Shown here in pieces: positions 10,095 to 23,059 of a DNA stretch of 64,000 nucleotides. Position 1 is the first letter of the stretch; every line of letters starts with the position of its first letter. A model generated the notes under the pieces. The model was given only the letters and a program-made list of their open reading frames with translations, had not been told where the DNA came from and made no database searches. The position numbers were made by a program, and so were the translations under genes. The stretch covers positions 43,178,890 to 43,242,889 of the forward strand of contig JAOANR010000001.1 of the NCBI GenBank assembly GCA_030278955.1. Reading direction: 5' to 3'. The stretch comes from Hygrophila difformis (taxonomy: Eukaryota > Streptophyta > Magnoliopsida > Lamiales > Acanthaceae).

Positions 10095-12098
10095 TGTAAT
10101 GACCCGATTAAGTTGTTATTTGGACCGATATTTTATTCACTTGGTTTTTTAGCAGCCCCATTCCGGAAGGGGCCCAGATGGATGTTTAATAGTTGATTTG
10201 GGGCATTTTTCAGATTCCAGACAGAGTGGGAGAAAAAGGGAGAGCCAATCGGGTGAGGGAAAAGGGGAAGATCTAGGACTTGCTCGATTCCTCACGTTCT
10301 CTTGAAGATTTCTCAATCGGTTGTTGGTAAGTGGTTCCCTTCGCTCTTCTCTCCGTATTGATATTTATTTCGTTTGGATTGGTGTTGATTGGAGAATATT
10401 TCGATGTTAGGGTCTGTGGTGGATTTTGATGTGTTTTGGACGAATTGGAGATTGGAATCGTCGGAGTGAAGGCAAAGAATCATTCACGACATGGAGGCAA
10501 GAGTTATATTCGCAATTTCTTGCGTGTTGTGGGTGTTCGTGGATGTTTTCAGTCAAGTTTCGCACCAGAAAATGGCCGAACAACCATTCTAGTGCAGAGA
10601 ATCGCGCTCGGAAGCAAGGACTGCGCGCCCAGCGCGTGGGTGCAGAAAGGGCACGCGCTGGCGTGCTTGGTGCACGACAGGACCCTATTTTGGTTCGTTT
10701 TATGTGATTTTTGATGTCTAAATGCCTAAATTATTGCTCTTAGTTCTGTTTCGACTTCTCCCTACCTTATTTATGATTCATTGGGTGATTAAATAGCGGT
10801 GAGGATTGTTGAATAGACTTGAGCAATTGTTAAATTGTGACATTGTCAATTAATCATTGTGTAATGAATTCTGACGTTAATGTCTTAGCCTAGGGGCTAT
10901 GTATTGAATCTTTTATGCGTTGAGAAGCATGCGAACCTAGTGATTAGGTGTCGGAATATCTTGGTATTTTGCATATACATGTTATTGCATTGGAATTGAC
11001 TGATATGTAACTCGATGGGTTGTTATGATGTTTATGTTTGGTCGGGCAACCTTCACAGGTGTTGTTGAGTCTTGATGGCCCTGCGGGGTGGATTATTGGT
11101 TGTTATGCCTGTAATATGATTGATCGGGTAGGCTTCATGGGTGTTGTTGAATCCCGATGACCCTACGGGGTGTATGATTTAGCTGTTATTGCCTTTGATT
11201 TGGCTCTTATTGCCTGTGATTTGGCTTATGCCTGTGATTTGGCTGTGATGCCTTTGATCTCTACGGGGATGGTATAAAGTACCTTGTAACGGGTTAGAGT
11301 TGATGGTATCCTCACCCGTAGGTTCATACCGCCTGGGTTTTAGGTGTCGGCTAGGCATACTCATTTGCATTTGCATATAGGGTAGATAAGTGTATGTTAG
11401 ACCATGCATCACATGCATAAATTATATGATTGTGGTTAAAGTACCGATATGGGACGGTGATGTTTATTTTGCTTTAATTACATTCTGTTCTTTTATTTAT
11501 ATTATTATTTATTATTATTAATTGTTTTTTCCTTACTCCCTTGCACGTAGCCCTTGCTCAGTACGTTGTAGTTACTCCCTTTTGCTTTGTTTGTTTTATA
11601 GATCCTGCTGGAAGCACTGGAGCATGACTGCGTTTTGGGTGTTGAGAGATCAAATAGATAGGATTCCTTTGTTTATTTTATTATATGTGTTAAGGTGATA
11701 CTTTGTTGCTGTTTTCTTATTTGGTACTTGTATTATTTCTAGTTGAGGCCTGTGGGTCTAGGATTTATTTTATGTCGGCATGTGGCCCTATGTGCTTTAT
11801 TGCTTTGGGCTGGTAGCCCTATTTTGATATATTGACATGTTGCCTGGTATTGATTTGTGACGCTTGCAGCCTGGATGAGTTTGCTGGGTTTATTACTTGG
11901 TTTTATGTGAGATGTTATTCATGTTTATGTGTTTTATTTGTTTTTAGCTTCTGCATTTAATATGATTAATCAGATAATCACTTTAGGTGTTTACTCAGCC
12001 TTGTACTAACTGTTTTGAATTAGCTGGCCACTAGTTTAGGATAGTTAGTATGGCAGTAATGATTTCGAAAATCAGGTTTGAATTTTCAGGGCGTTACA
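10095..12098 (-). mobile_element. LTR-K, complete solo LTR (copy 2)
   Basis: It is 2,004 bp, the same length as copy 1, with + strand ends TGTAATGACC and GGGCGTTACA. The flanks are AGAAG on the left and AAAAG on the right. One substitution in the 5-bp duplication is shared by the array, consistent with a single ancestral insertion. It differs from copy 1 by scattered substitutions only. Confidence 0.75.
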
Positions 12099-12522
12099 AA
12101 AAGAAGCAAGAGAAGGAGATTTAGAGACAAATTGAGCGGGCCAAGCAGATGCAGATGATGGGTTGGGATGAGAAGCGTGAAGAAGATGGGACATTAAATC
12201 AAGAATGCTGGAGAAAAGTGTTGTGATGGGTGATAACGAAATCAAGTTGAGCTTAGGATTGTCGAAGAAAGCCGGAGAATCGAATGAGATGCTGGAGAGC
12301 TCTAGAATAATGTTTGGCGATGGGGAATATGAGGGTAAGAGTGGGAAGAGGAAAAGGGAAGGCAGTCCATCAACAAAGAATGCATCAGTGTTGGATGAGT
12401 TGATGAAGGAGGAAGAGAAGGCGAAGGAGAAGATCAATAGGAAAGATTATTGGTTGTTTGAGGGGATTATTGTGAAGCTTATGAGTAAAGAATTTGCAGA
12501 TAAAGGGTATTATAAGAACTAG
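12099..12522 (+). pseudogene. KIN17: KIN17 central block, copy 2 (pseudogene)
   Basis: Same structure as the block at 7.3 kb, including the ATT-TAG stop and the frameshift before MLEKS. The 105-codon frame (12,205-12,522) is open. It has small changes, for example SVVMGDNEIK and IVKLMSKEFADKGYYKN. Confidence 0.87.
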
Positions 12523-12838
12523 TATAACCCCCGCCCAGATGGACGGGGATTTGGTAGGTAATGAGAAAATAAATTGAGAAAACCGCCGATGTTTGGCAAT
12601 GAACTTCTAATATCCATAGCTTAATTTGGCTTGCGCAATTCCAATCGAGATATGAATATACGTAAACAAATAACGATTAGCATAAAGCCACAAAGTCATG
12701 GACATACAATCACCCAAATCTAATTTATCTAGAATACAAACCTTTTAATTCAAGCAGAACAATAGGGAACACCTCCTGTCACTATCACCAAACAAACTTG
12801 CCCTCAAAGTGGGGAAGGGAAATGTGACAAAGGCCAAA
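12523..12838 (+). repeat. KIN17 downstream flank, array copy 2
   Basis: Copy of 7,677-7,991 with the same junction 'ccaaatgt|atgagc' to a truncated KIN17 copy. No coding content. Confidence 0.7.
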
Positions 12839-13195
12839 TGTATGAGCAAGTCCCACAAGAGCCAAATGCAGATTTTCAGCCAAAACCTGACCCTAGTTGT
12901 TAGCGGCTATTCTGAAGAATTGGAAAGTACTTTTTTTAGCACAAGAGGTGCTGCCACCGATTCAGCCAAATCGCTGCCACTGTAGTCTACAACGAGTACA
13001 TCGCCAATCGCCATCATGTTCACATGAATTCTACTCAGTTGGCTACGTTGACGGAGTTCGTCAAATATTTGCGCAGGACTGGAATGTGTAAGGTCGGGGA
13101 GACCCTTTATAACTTATATCGAACGAGATACAGAGACCCTATTTAAGGAGAAGATGAAAAATAAGAGGACAAAGGCGAATATTGTGGAAGAGAAG
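12839..13195 (+). pseudogene. KIN17: KIN17 N-terminal block, copy 6, 5'-truncated
   Basis: It has the same 5' truncation in the zinc finger as copy 4, and the same small deletion at 'gagaccctttataac', so copies 4, 6 and 9 are array duplicates of one another. It carries additional substitutions (for example 'catgttcacatgaattc'). No intact frame. Confidence 0.84.
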
Positions 13196-13802
13196 TGTAA
13201 ACACCCGATTAAGTTATTATTTGGACCGGGTACTTTATTTAGTTGTTTTTAGCAGCCAATTCCGGAAGGGGCCCAAATGGATGTTTTATAGTTGATCTGG
13301 GGCATTTTTCAGATTTCAGACAGAGTGGTAGAAAAGGGGAGAGTTGATCGAGTGAGGGGTAAGGGGAAGATCTTGGACTTGCTCTGATCACCGCATTCTC
13401 TTGAAGTTTTCTCAATCGGTTGTTGGTAATGATTCTCCTAGCTCTCTTCTCCATATTGATATTTATTTCGTTTGGATTGGTGTTGAATGGAGAAGATTTC
13501 GATGTTAAGGTTCGTGCTGGATTTAAATGTGTTTTGGACGAAATGGAGATTGGAATCGTCAGAATGAAGGCCAAAAATCATTCAAGACATAGAGGCAAGG
13601 GATATGCTTGTAATTTCTTACGTGTTGGGGTGTTGGGGATGGTTTTCCGGCGAGTTTGGCACCACCAAATGGCCGAACAGCCGTTCGGGTGCAGAGCGCC
13701 CGCTCGGAGGCGAGGACCGCGCGTCCAGCGCATGGGTCCCGACAGGGCACGCACAGGCGGCGCGTGGGCACGCGCTGGCGCGCTAGGTGCATGGCAGACC
13801 CT
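13196..13802 (-). mobile_element. LTR-K fragment after KIN17 copy 6
   Basis: It covers the first ~607 bp of LTR-K, from TGTAAACACCCG to the common breakpoint 'ggcagaccct'. It contains only chance open frames. Confidence 0.77.
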
Positions 13803-13965
13803 ATTTGAAATAGTACCAACGTAAACTGGATTTTAATTATTGTCTGGTACAATAAACCTGAGTGGACTAAATTGGACAAGGCCAGTTCTAATTGTATGGT
13901 ACAAAACCATAGTACCATGCGTAAACTGCATTTTAATTATTGTTTAAAATTTGTGTACATTGGCA

Positions 13966-14137
13966 AGTTGGCCTGAGTGGTCTGGAGCTCTGGCAGCTTA
14001 AGCAAATGTCTCTTGTTCGAGACTTTGTGTATGCAGAATTCTGCTTTGGGAGAGGCAACCGTTCAATGCCCACCCGATTTTTTAGGATTAATCTTGGTCC
14101 AATGAGTCCTGGGATACACTGATATTCCCCAAAAAAA
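13966..14137 (+). mobile_element. tRNA-derived SINE, array copy 5
   Basis: Same element and position as the other units (A-box ggcctgagtgg, B-box tgttcgagac, A-rich tail). Confidence 0.62.
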
Positions 14138-14439
14138 TTATTTTTATATTAAATAAAAAAATAGCACATATTCTTGTATAATAAAAATAAGCATATTAAT
14201 AATAATGATAAATAGGGACCAGCGAAAACCACTTTGCCAATACCTTAGTGTCAAGTTCACCCAAAAAAAGAAAAAAAAAAGATAAATTAGCGAGCCCGCT
14301 GTTTATAAAACCTTCATAAAGCCATAAATCTATTCAGCTACATGGCAAACACAAGCCTATTTACAAAAAATGTTTGTTAGCATCGCCTATCCGTTCAATC
14401 CCCATATTCGTATCTATTTGCCCATCGACAATTTTCTCC

Positions 14440-14934
14440 ATGAGGAAGATGAATTCTTGACGCCGAAGTCGATAAGCGAATCAAGGCGGAGGGTTTGCAG
14501 AAACTGTGATGGTATTGCCAGATGTGCCAGAAACAGTGCCGGACGAGAACGGATTCAACTGCCACTGTATGAGCAAGTACCATAAGAGCCAGATGCAGAT
14601 TTCCGGCCAAAACCCGACCCTAGTTGTTAGCGGCTATTTTGAAGAATTCGAATGTGCTTTTCTCGAGCATATGAGGCGTTGCCACCGATTCAACCAAATC
14701 GCTGCCACCGTAGTCTACAACGACTTCATCGCCGATCACCATCATGTTCGCGTGATATCCACTCAGTGGGCTACGCTGACGGAGTTCGTCAAGTATTTGG
14801 GCAGGACTGGAAAGTGTAAGGTCGGGGAGACCACTAAGGGTTGGTTTATAACTTATATTGATCGAGATACAGAGACCCTATTTAAGGAGAAGATGAAAAA
14901 TAAGAGGACCAAGGCGGATATTATGGAAGAGAAG
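14440..14934 (+). pseudogene. KIN17: KIN17 N-terminal block, copy 7 (pseudogene)
   Basis: Nearly identical to copy 5, with the same two 5' deletions. The winged-helix segment (VVYNDFIADHHHVRVIST, GWFITYIDRDTETLFKEKMK) is open in the frame at 14,506-15,036, again without the true start and running into the LTR. The substitution giving 'NDFIAD' is shared with copy 8, so copy 8 probably derives from this unit. Confidence 0.88.
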
Positions 14935-16894
14935 TGTAATGACCCGATTAAGTTGTTATTTGGACCGATATTTTTTTCACTTGGTTTTTTAGCAGCCCCA
15001 TTCCGGAAGGGGCCCAGATGGATATTTAATAGTTGATTTGGGGCATTTTTCAGATTCCAGACAGAGTGGGAGCAAAAGGGAGAGCCAATCGGGTGAGGGA
15101 AAAGGGGAAGATCTAGGACTTGCTCGATTCCTCACGTCCTCTTGAAGATTTCTCAATCGGTTGTTGGAATTGGTAAGTGATTCCCTTCGCTCTCCTCTCC
15201 GTATTGATATTTATTTCGTTTGGATTGCTGTTGATTGGAGAATATTTCGATGTTAGGGTCTGTGGTGGATTTTGATGTGTTTTGGACGAATTGGGGGTTG
15301 GAATCGTCGGAGTGAAGGCCAAGAATCATTCACGACATGGAGGCAAGAGTTATATTTGCAACTTCATACGTGTTGGGGGTGTTCGTGGATGTTTTATGTC
15401 AAGTTTCGCACCAGAAAATGGCCGAACAACCGTTCTAGTGCAGAGAATCACGCTCGGAAGCAAGGACTGCGCGCCCAGCGCGTGGGTGCAGAAAGGGCAC
15501 GCGCTGGCGCGCTTGGTGCACGACAGGACCCTGTTTTGGTTCGTTTTATGTGATTTTTTATGTCTAAATGCCTAAATTATTGCTCTTAGTTGTGTTTCAA
15601 CTTCTCCCTACCTTATTTATGATTCATTGAGTGATTAAATAGCGGTGAGGGTTGTTGAATAGACTTGAGCAATTGTTAAATTGTGACATTGTTAATTAAT
15701 CATTGTGCAATGAATTGTGACGTTAATGTCTTAGCCTAGGGGCTATGTATTGAATCTTTTATGCGTTGAGAAGCATGCGAACCTAGTGATTAGGTGTCGG
15801 AATATCTTGGTATTTTGCATATACATGTTATTGCATTAAAATTGACTGATATGTAACTCGATGGGTTGTTATGATGTTTATGTTTGGTCGGGCAACCTTC
15901 ACAGGTGTTGTTGAGTTTTGATGGCCCTGCGGGGTGGATTATTGGTTGTTATGCCTGTAATATTATTGATCGGGTAGGCTTCATGGGTGTTGTTGAATCC
16001 CGATGACCCTACGGGGTGTATGATTTAGCTGTTATTGCCTTTGATTTGGCCGTTATTGCCTGTGATTTGGCTTATGCCTGTGATTTTGCTGTGATGCCTA
16101 TGATCTCTGCGGGGATGGTATAAAGTGCCTTGTAAACGGGTTAGAGTTGATGGTATCCTCACCCGTAGGTTCATATCGTCTGGGTTTTAGGTGTCGGCTA
16201 GGCATACTCATTTGCATTTGCATATAGGGTAGATAAGTGTATGTTAGACCATGCATCACGTGCATAAATTATATGATTGTGGTTAAAGCACCGATATGGG
16301 ACGGTGATGTTTATTTTTCTTTAATTACATTCTGTTCTTTTATTTATATTATTATTTTATTATTATTAATTGTTTTTCCCTTACTCCCCTGCACGTAGCC
16401 CTTGCTCAGTACGTGTAGTTACTCCCTTTGCTTTCTTTGTTTTATAGATCCTGCTGGAAGCGCTGGAGCATGACTGCGTTTTGGGTGTTGCGAGATCAAA
16501 TAAATAGGATTCCTTTGTTTATTTTATTATGTGTGTTAAGGTGATACTTTGTTGCTGCTTTCTTATTTGGTACTTGTATTATAGCTAGATGAGGCCTGTG
16601 AGTCTAGGATTTATTTTATGTCAGCATGTGGCCCTATGTGCTTTCTGCTTTGGGCTGGTAGCCCTGTTTTGATATATTGGCATGTTGCCTGGTATTGATT
16701 TGTGACGCTTGCAGCCTGGATGAGTTTGCTGGGATTATTATTTGGTTTTATGTGAGATGCTATTCATGTTTATGTGTTTTATTTGTTTTTAGCTTCTGCA
16801 TTTAATATGATTAATTAGATAATCACTTTAGGTGTCTACTCAGCCTTGTACTAACTTTTTTGAATTAGCTTGCCACTAGTTTAGGATAGTTAGT
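14935..16894 (-). mobile_element. LTR-K copy 3, truncated at its right end
   Basis: It starts like the complete copies but stops at 'ggatagttagt', about 45 bp short of the expected TTACA end. It is followed directly by KIN17 sequence. The KIN17 central block is therefore missing from this unit. Confidence 0.75.
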
Positions 16895-17156
16895 GAGGCG
16901 TTGCCACCGATTCAACCAAATCGCTGCCACCGTAGTCTACAACGACTTCATCGCCGATCACCATCATGTTCGCGTGATATCCACTCAGTGGGCTACGCTG
17001 ACGGAGTTCGTCAAGTATTTGGGCAGGACTGGAAAGTGTAAAGTCGGGGAGACCACTAAGAGTTGGTTTATAACTTATATTGATCGAGATACAGAGACCC
17101 TATTTAAGGAGAAGATGAAAAATAAGAGGACCAAGGCGGATATTATGGAAGAGAAG
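16895..17156 (+). pseudogene. KIN17: KIN17 N-terminal block, copy 8, fused to LTR-K
   Basis: It begins at 'gaggcgttgccaccg' (residues MRRCHRFNQIAATVV) and runs to the LTR-K boundary. The entire zinc finger, start and promoter are missing. The join to LTR-K has at most 1-2 bases of shared sequence, which suggests end-joining and not homologous exchange. The frame is open (16,893-17,213) but has no KIN17 start. Confidence 0.85.
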
Positions 17157-18910
17157 TGTAATGACCAGATTAATCTGTTATTTGGATCGATATTTTATTC
17201 ACTTGGTTTATAGCAGCCCCATTCCGGAAGGGGCCCAGATGGATGTTTAATAGTTGATTTGGGGCATTTTTTCAGATTTCAGACAGAGTGGGAGAAAAAG
17301 GGAGAGCCAATCGGGTGAAGGAAAAGAGGAAGATTTAGGACTTGCTCGATTCCTCACGTTCTCTTGGAGATTTCTCAATCGGTTGTTGGTAAGTGATTCC
17401 CTTCGTTCTCCTCTCCGTATTGATATTTATTTCGTTTGGATTGGTGTTGATTGGAGAATATTTCGATGTTAGGGTCCGTGGTGGATTTTGATGTGTTTTA
17501 GACGAATTGGAGGTTGGAATCGTCGGAGTGAAGGCCAAGAATCATTCACGACATGGAGGCAAGAGTTATATTTGCAATTTTTTATGTGTTGGGGGTGTTC
17601 GGGGATGGTTTTCTGTCAAGTTTCGCACCAGAAAATGGCCGAACAACCGTTCTAGTGCAGAGAATCGCGCTCGGAAGCAAGGACTGCGCGCCCAGCGCGT
17701 GGGTGCAGAAAGGGCACGCGCTGGCGCACTTGGTGCACGACAGGACCCTGTTTTGGTTCGTTTTATGTGATTTTTTATGTCTAAATGCCTAAATTATTGC
17801 TCTTAGTTTTGTTTCGACTTCTCCCTACCTTATTTATGATTCATTGAGTGATTAAATAGCGGTGAGGGTTGTTGAATAGACTTGAGCAATTGTTAATTTG
17901 TGACATTGTTAATTAATCATTGTGTAATGAATTGTGACGTTAATGTCTTAGCCTAGGGGCTATGTATTGAATCTTTTATGCGTTGAGAACCATGCGAACC
18001 TAGTGATTAGGTGTCGGAACATCTTGGTATTTTGCATATACATGTTATTGCATTGGAATTGACTGATATGTAACTCGATGGGTTGTTATGATGTTTATGT
18101 TTGGTCGGGCAACCTTCACAGGTGTTGATGAGTCTTGATGGCCCTGCGGGGTGGATTATTGGCTGTTATGCCTGTAATATGATTGATAGGGTAGGCTTCA
18201 TGGGTGTTGTTGAATCCCGATGACCCTACGGGGTGTATGATTTAGCTGTTATTGCCTTTAATTTGGTTGTTATTGCCTGTGATTTGGCTATGATGCCTAT
18301 GATCTCTGCAGGATGGTATATGGTACCTTGTAACGGGTTAGAGTTGATGGTATCCTCACCCGTAGGTTCATACCGCCTGGGTTTTAGGTGTCGGCTAGGC
18401 ATACTCATTTGCATTTGCATATAGGGTAGATAAGTGTATGTTAGACAATGCATCACGTGCATAAATTGTATGATTGTGGTTAAAGCACTGATATGGGACG
18501 GTGATGTTTATTTTGCTTTAATTACATTCGGTTCTTTTATTTATATTATTATTTATTATTATTAATTGTTTTTCCCTTTCTCCCCTGCACGTAGCCCTTG
18601 CTCAGTACGTTGTAGTTACTCCTTTTGCTTTGTTTGTTTTATAGATCCTGCTGGAAGTGCTGGAGCATGACTGTGTTTTGGGTGTTGAGAGATCAAATAG
18701 ATAGGATTCCTTTGTTTATTTTATTATATGTGTTAAGGTGATACTTTGTTGTTGCTTTCTTATTTGGTACTTGTATTATTGCTAGTTGAGGCCTGTGAGT
18801 CTAGGATTTATTTTATGTCGGCATGTGGCCCTATGTGCTTTACTGCTATGGGCTGGTAGCCCTGTTTTGATATATTGGCATGTTGCCTGGTATTGATTTG
18901 GGACGCTTGC
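17157..18910 (-). mobile_element. LTR-K copy 4, left part
   Basis: This is LTR-K from its left end to 'gggacgcttgc', where a 3.9-kb element is inserted. The remainder of the same LTR resumes at 22,829 (agcctggatgag). The uninterrupted sequence 'gacgcttgcagcctggatg' is seen in the other copies. Confidence 0.8.
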
Positions 18911-19439
18911 TGATAATGGCCAAAATTGACCATTATTTTCAATCTATTTCTGTGTCTAAACATGGGCATTTGATCGCTTTCTGGTCTTATTTAAATAAAA
19001 AAGCAGTTGAATTTGACAGATATTTGCAAGTTTGTATAAATAATAAGCTGATATTGAAAAACACAAAAATATTATTATTTTATTAAATTTGTGTTAAAAA
19101 TTCCAAAAACATGATAAAAATATTAAAAATCCCACATTTGATAATTATGGTTTGGTAGTATTTGTTCGGTGGAACACGGGTCCATTAAACGAAGCTCAAG
19201 CCAAATAATCAAGTGGAATAAATATACTTATTTATATTATTTTATATTTTGATGTGTATATTTATAATTTTTATGTTTATTTTTCTATTTCTATTTCTTG
19301 CTATAATTAAAATAATTGGTCCACTAATCAATTTTAATTAATTTGCAGGTAAAGCCCAATCATATTTTCAGTCCAAATCCCCTAAGCCCACTCCAACCAT
19401 TGTCCAGGCCCAATACCACCCCAAAGCCCAACTACACAA

Positions 19440-19465
19440 ACCCTAACCCTAACCCTAACCCTGCC
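19440..19465 (+). repeat. Short (ccctaa)n run
   Basis: Four consecutive ccctaa-type units lie inside the 3.9-kb element. The hexamer differs from the usual plant telomere heptamer ccctaaa, so this is a microsatellite, not a telomere. Confidence 0.7.
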
Positions 19466-19862
19466 TTCCGGCGCCACCACCGCCGCCGGCACTTTTCCGG
19501 CCATCCCTCCGGCGACGCATCTAAGCCACCATTCCCACACCGCCACCATCACCTCCAACCGAAGCCCCACTTCCCTCTCCAATCCCACTCCGGCAGCCAC
19601 CACCTTTTCCGGCCACCACTGCACCCACCCTAGATCTTCAACCACAGTCACCGGAGCTCCACCGCATGCCACCGTCCCCTTCCTGTTCGCGAGTCCACCG
19701 GCACGCCGCCGTCTCTGCCCTGTCCGTCGCTCGAACCCAACCAGCGCCACCCCTCTGTCTCGAACAAAACCCAGGACGCCGCTGTTTCGCGAACGAGCCA
19801 CCACCACCACCGCGAGCGTCGCGCCGCCCCCATACCTGCCGGAAGTAGCCCTCGCGACACAC

Positions 19863-20265
19863 TTTTGAATCTCGCGACTGGGGATCAAACACTTAGAAAA
19901 TTTTCAGAAAAGCCTCGTGTCGCCAGACCCCTGTCGCGAGAGTCTCGCGACACAATTTTTGTTTAGCGACACGAAGCCCAAATTTCTAAAACTCCACTGT
20001 CGCGAGACCCATGTCGCGAGCCTGGGTTCGCGACACAGTTTATGGTCTCACGACTGGGTCCTCATCTCTTTTAATTTCCAAAAATTCTGATTTCCAACCC
20101 CCATGTCGCGAGACCCCTGTCGTGAGACCATGTCTCACGACACACTTTTTGTCTAGCGACATGGAAACCCTAAATTTCTAAAAATTAGTTTCCCTTAGTT
20201 CCCACCTCTCATGTCGTGATCCTCCCGTCATGAACCCATGGTTCACGATGCAATTTCTGTTTCAG
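19863..20265. repeat. Imperfect tandem repeat with TCGCGA / CTCGCGAC motifs
   Basis: Roughly 100-110-bp units repeat 'tgtcgcgagaccc..tgtcgcgag...cgcgacacaatttttgttt.agcgaca..'. The first units keep the palindrome TCGCGA. The later ones show TCGTGA or TCACGA, the C-to-T and G-to-A changes expected from decay of methylated CpG. The run lies inside the 3.9-kb inserted element. Confidence 0.65.
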
Positions 20266-22828
20266 ACATACTTGGCACCTTTTTGCCAAATTTTTATTCT
20301 CCATCTCACCCCATTAATTAATTGAACCTTTATATTAATATTTTGAGGTTGAAATCCAATGATCTCAACCCATGATTAATTTGATATAAAGAACTTTGTT
20401 CAATTTTCCATTAAAAGATTCTTCTACAAAGATTAAACTCTAATGATCTAAGTATATAATCCGGATTGTGATTAATTAATTAATTATGGAATGACAGATT
20501 ATTTAGAGCATAAAGAGTAATTATGGAATAATTTCCATACCCTTGCATGAGAAACCAATGTCTCTCATACAAGATGACACAAAAATATTTTCTTAATTTA
20601 TTTTGTCTTTTCCGTGTTGTGTGAAACGGGTGATGAATAATATCACAGACCAATGTTGGCAAAAATGTCCCTCTCCGGGATACGACTAGCTCGTCTTCTG
20701 TGTGTTAATCGGTATCTGTTATTTTGCATGGTCTGGTGAGTGACTGATGGAAGCTCCGGCAAAAAGGTCTCCTTACAGAGATACCGATTAGCCACTCAGT
20801 CAGTTCCTAATCGGATACAGTTTTCTTTTCTTTATTTAATTTCAAACCCGAATATGGAGCTGTAGTAATGTTAGATGATATATGCCAATGTTATCTAATA
20901 ATTATTGCAGTAATAGAACATGTGGGTTTTCATCCAAATTCACAGATAGTGGAGTCTAAGATGATGGCGGCAACTGTCATTTAGGGCATTCCACTGTCTA
21001 AAAATCATCTCACCTTAATAATTAGGGAACTGGACCACAGATAACTGCAATCCAATTAACCCTAATTATTTTGTCATCTCTTTAGCCAAAATTCTTCTTA
21101 TCTCCGGCTATTTCATCTCTGTGTTTCACATTCTGTCTAAACCCACCTTATATTTTGGGTTAATTTAACTTTACACTTCCTTATAAAATTATGCATGATA
21201 TTATTATGTAGATATTGTGGCCAATATTATTTTGGGATCCTTCCCTTGGACACAGGAGTCTTGATTTTAATTAGATGTCTCACAATAAATTTCCAACAAA
21301 AATTCATTTATAAAATCCGGATCTGAGTAAGGGATAAATTCCACAGTTATGACTAATTCATATCCGACTGGGGGTTGATTTTGGGAAATTAGAAGCAGAG
21401 TCAGCGATTAGGTCTCACCTAGACTGAAAGGGTCTGTGTTCGTATTGAGGGTCTAGTACCTGTTTAGGGAATGGTTTTCAAATCAATTATTTTCCAAAAT
21501 TGTTGTATGTTGGAAATCTTATATTAAATATTGCACTGAATCAGAGTCCACTTGGATTCAGATAAGGTGTAATAGATAATACTAGAAGAACAACATGTGG
21601 GCCTTAGTTATTTTCTAAAGTAGGGTGAGTATTCTTTCAACTGATATCCTCTTCTGCCAAAGCCTATTTTTGAGTCCTGAGTGAGTGCATCCAGAACGAA
21701 CTAATTTATTAGTTCGTTTCATTAGCTTGTATCTCATAACCACCCGAAAGGAAGTGAACACTGCGAGCAGTTCACCGAGATTAGGGAATTCTTGATCCAC
21801 ATCCGGTCATTCTGACTGGGGGCTTTCATTTACTACCAGGGTCACTCTTTCAAAACCTCCAAGTGATAGGATTTTAAATGCTTTCTTTATCGCTTTCTTT
21901 TAAATGCTTTCTTTAGAGGACACTCGGTTGTATTGAGAGTAGTGTAACTGCTACTAGGACTGATAGTTAAGGGATACTTCAGGCTTATTTAAGAAACTTT
22001 GGGTGTGAGATGGGGGAATGATAGCAGTACTTGGCATCTCAATAAATGATTTGTCGGGTGTTGCTTGTCCACCACAGATAAATGACATACCTCTGCGCGG
22101 GGGCAGTTGTATATTTTTGGTATCTTGGATTTTGTTATCTTAAGGCATGCAATCCTTACTGTAAGTACCTGTCTGTCTGTTAAAGGGAACATGGTATAGG
22201 AAACATGAGAGTTAGCTAACTGATGGATTATTCCAAACAAAGATCTGTGTATTAAAATGGAAGTTTGATTGTGTTTCATCTGAATCTTGTCCAATCTTTA
22301 TTCTTTTCTTCCTGTCCCTTCTGTCACACTTTAAATCTGCTTTTCCTAGATTAATGATAGATAGCTTAGTATAATTTCATCGCTTTCTTAGAATAATTTT
22401 AATGGCTTTCTTAGATTTAATTTATCTGCTTTTTAGAATAGTTTTAATTTGCTTTCTAGAATAACTTTAATTGCTTTCATAGATTAATTTAAATTATGTC
22501 AAGTAGATTTTTAGTTAAAACACAAACTTGAATCGAGTAACCGAGTGGAAAATCTTATAAAACGATGTGGGCCCTGCTTCTATCGCACATCCTCTAGTGA
22601 ACGATCTGGTACTTACTATAAATACTGCAATTTTTTACTTCGTGCGCTTTCGGGGGCACAATTTCTTAACACGAGTGAATAAAAACGTGACAACCTATAA
22701 ATATATCCCTAATCCCAACTCCATCTTTATAAATCAATTTTCATTAAATAAATCAAACCGGGATTATTTCTTATTTCTATTTTCTTAGAAAATACTCGTG
22801 TGGGAAATTTGTCAAAAGTTTCACTTGA

Positions 22829-23059
22829 AGCCTGGATGAGATTGCTGGGATTATTATTTGGTTTTATGTGAGATGCTATTCATGTTTATGTGTTTTATTT
22901 GTTTTTAGCTTCTGCATTTAATATGATTAATCAGATAATCACTTTAGGTGTTTACTCAGTCTTGTACTAACTGTTTTAAATTAGCTGATCACTAGTTTAG
23001 GATAGTTAGTATGGCAGTAATGATTGCGAAAATCAGGTTAGAATTTTTGGGACGTTACA
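22829..23059 (-). mobile_element. LTR-K copy 4, right part
   Basis: It continues LTR-K after the insertion (agcctggatgag...) to the terminal 'gacgttaca', then KIN17 resumes. Bases 22,824-22,828 are the duplicated target CTTGA. Confidence 0.8.

Larger units (their letters stand above)
18911..22823. mobile_element. 3.9-kb TG...CA element inserted in LTR-K, no proteins
   Basis: It starts TGATAATGGCC and ends GTCAAAAGTTTCA. It is flanked by CTTGC and CTTGA, a 5-bp target duplication with one change (the uninterrupted site reads cttgcagcc). It encodes no recognisable protein. A GC-rich stretch (19,440-19,880) and a TATA-like/leader segment near the right end (acctataaatatatccc at ~22,692) look like a long LTR of the Tat/Athila sort. 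It is therefore most simply a solo LTR, or else a non-autonomous element. The family assignment is inference. Confidence 0.65.

Noticed and set aside
19440..19465. Interstitial telomere
   Set aside because: There are only about four ccctaa hexamers, not the plant heptamer, and they lie inside a transposable element.
19382..19888. 168-codon minus-strand frame and overlapping + frames
   Set aside because: The GC-rich, low-complexity part of an inserted element leaves several frames open at once. No family motif was seen.
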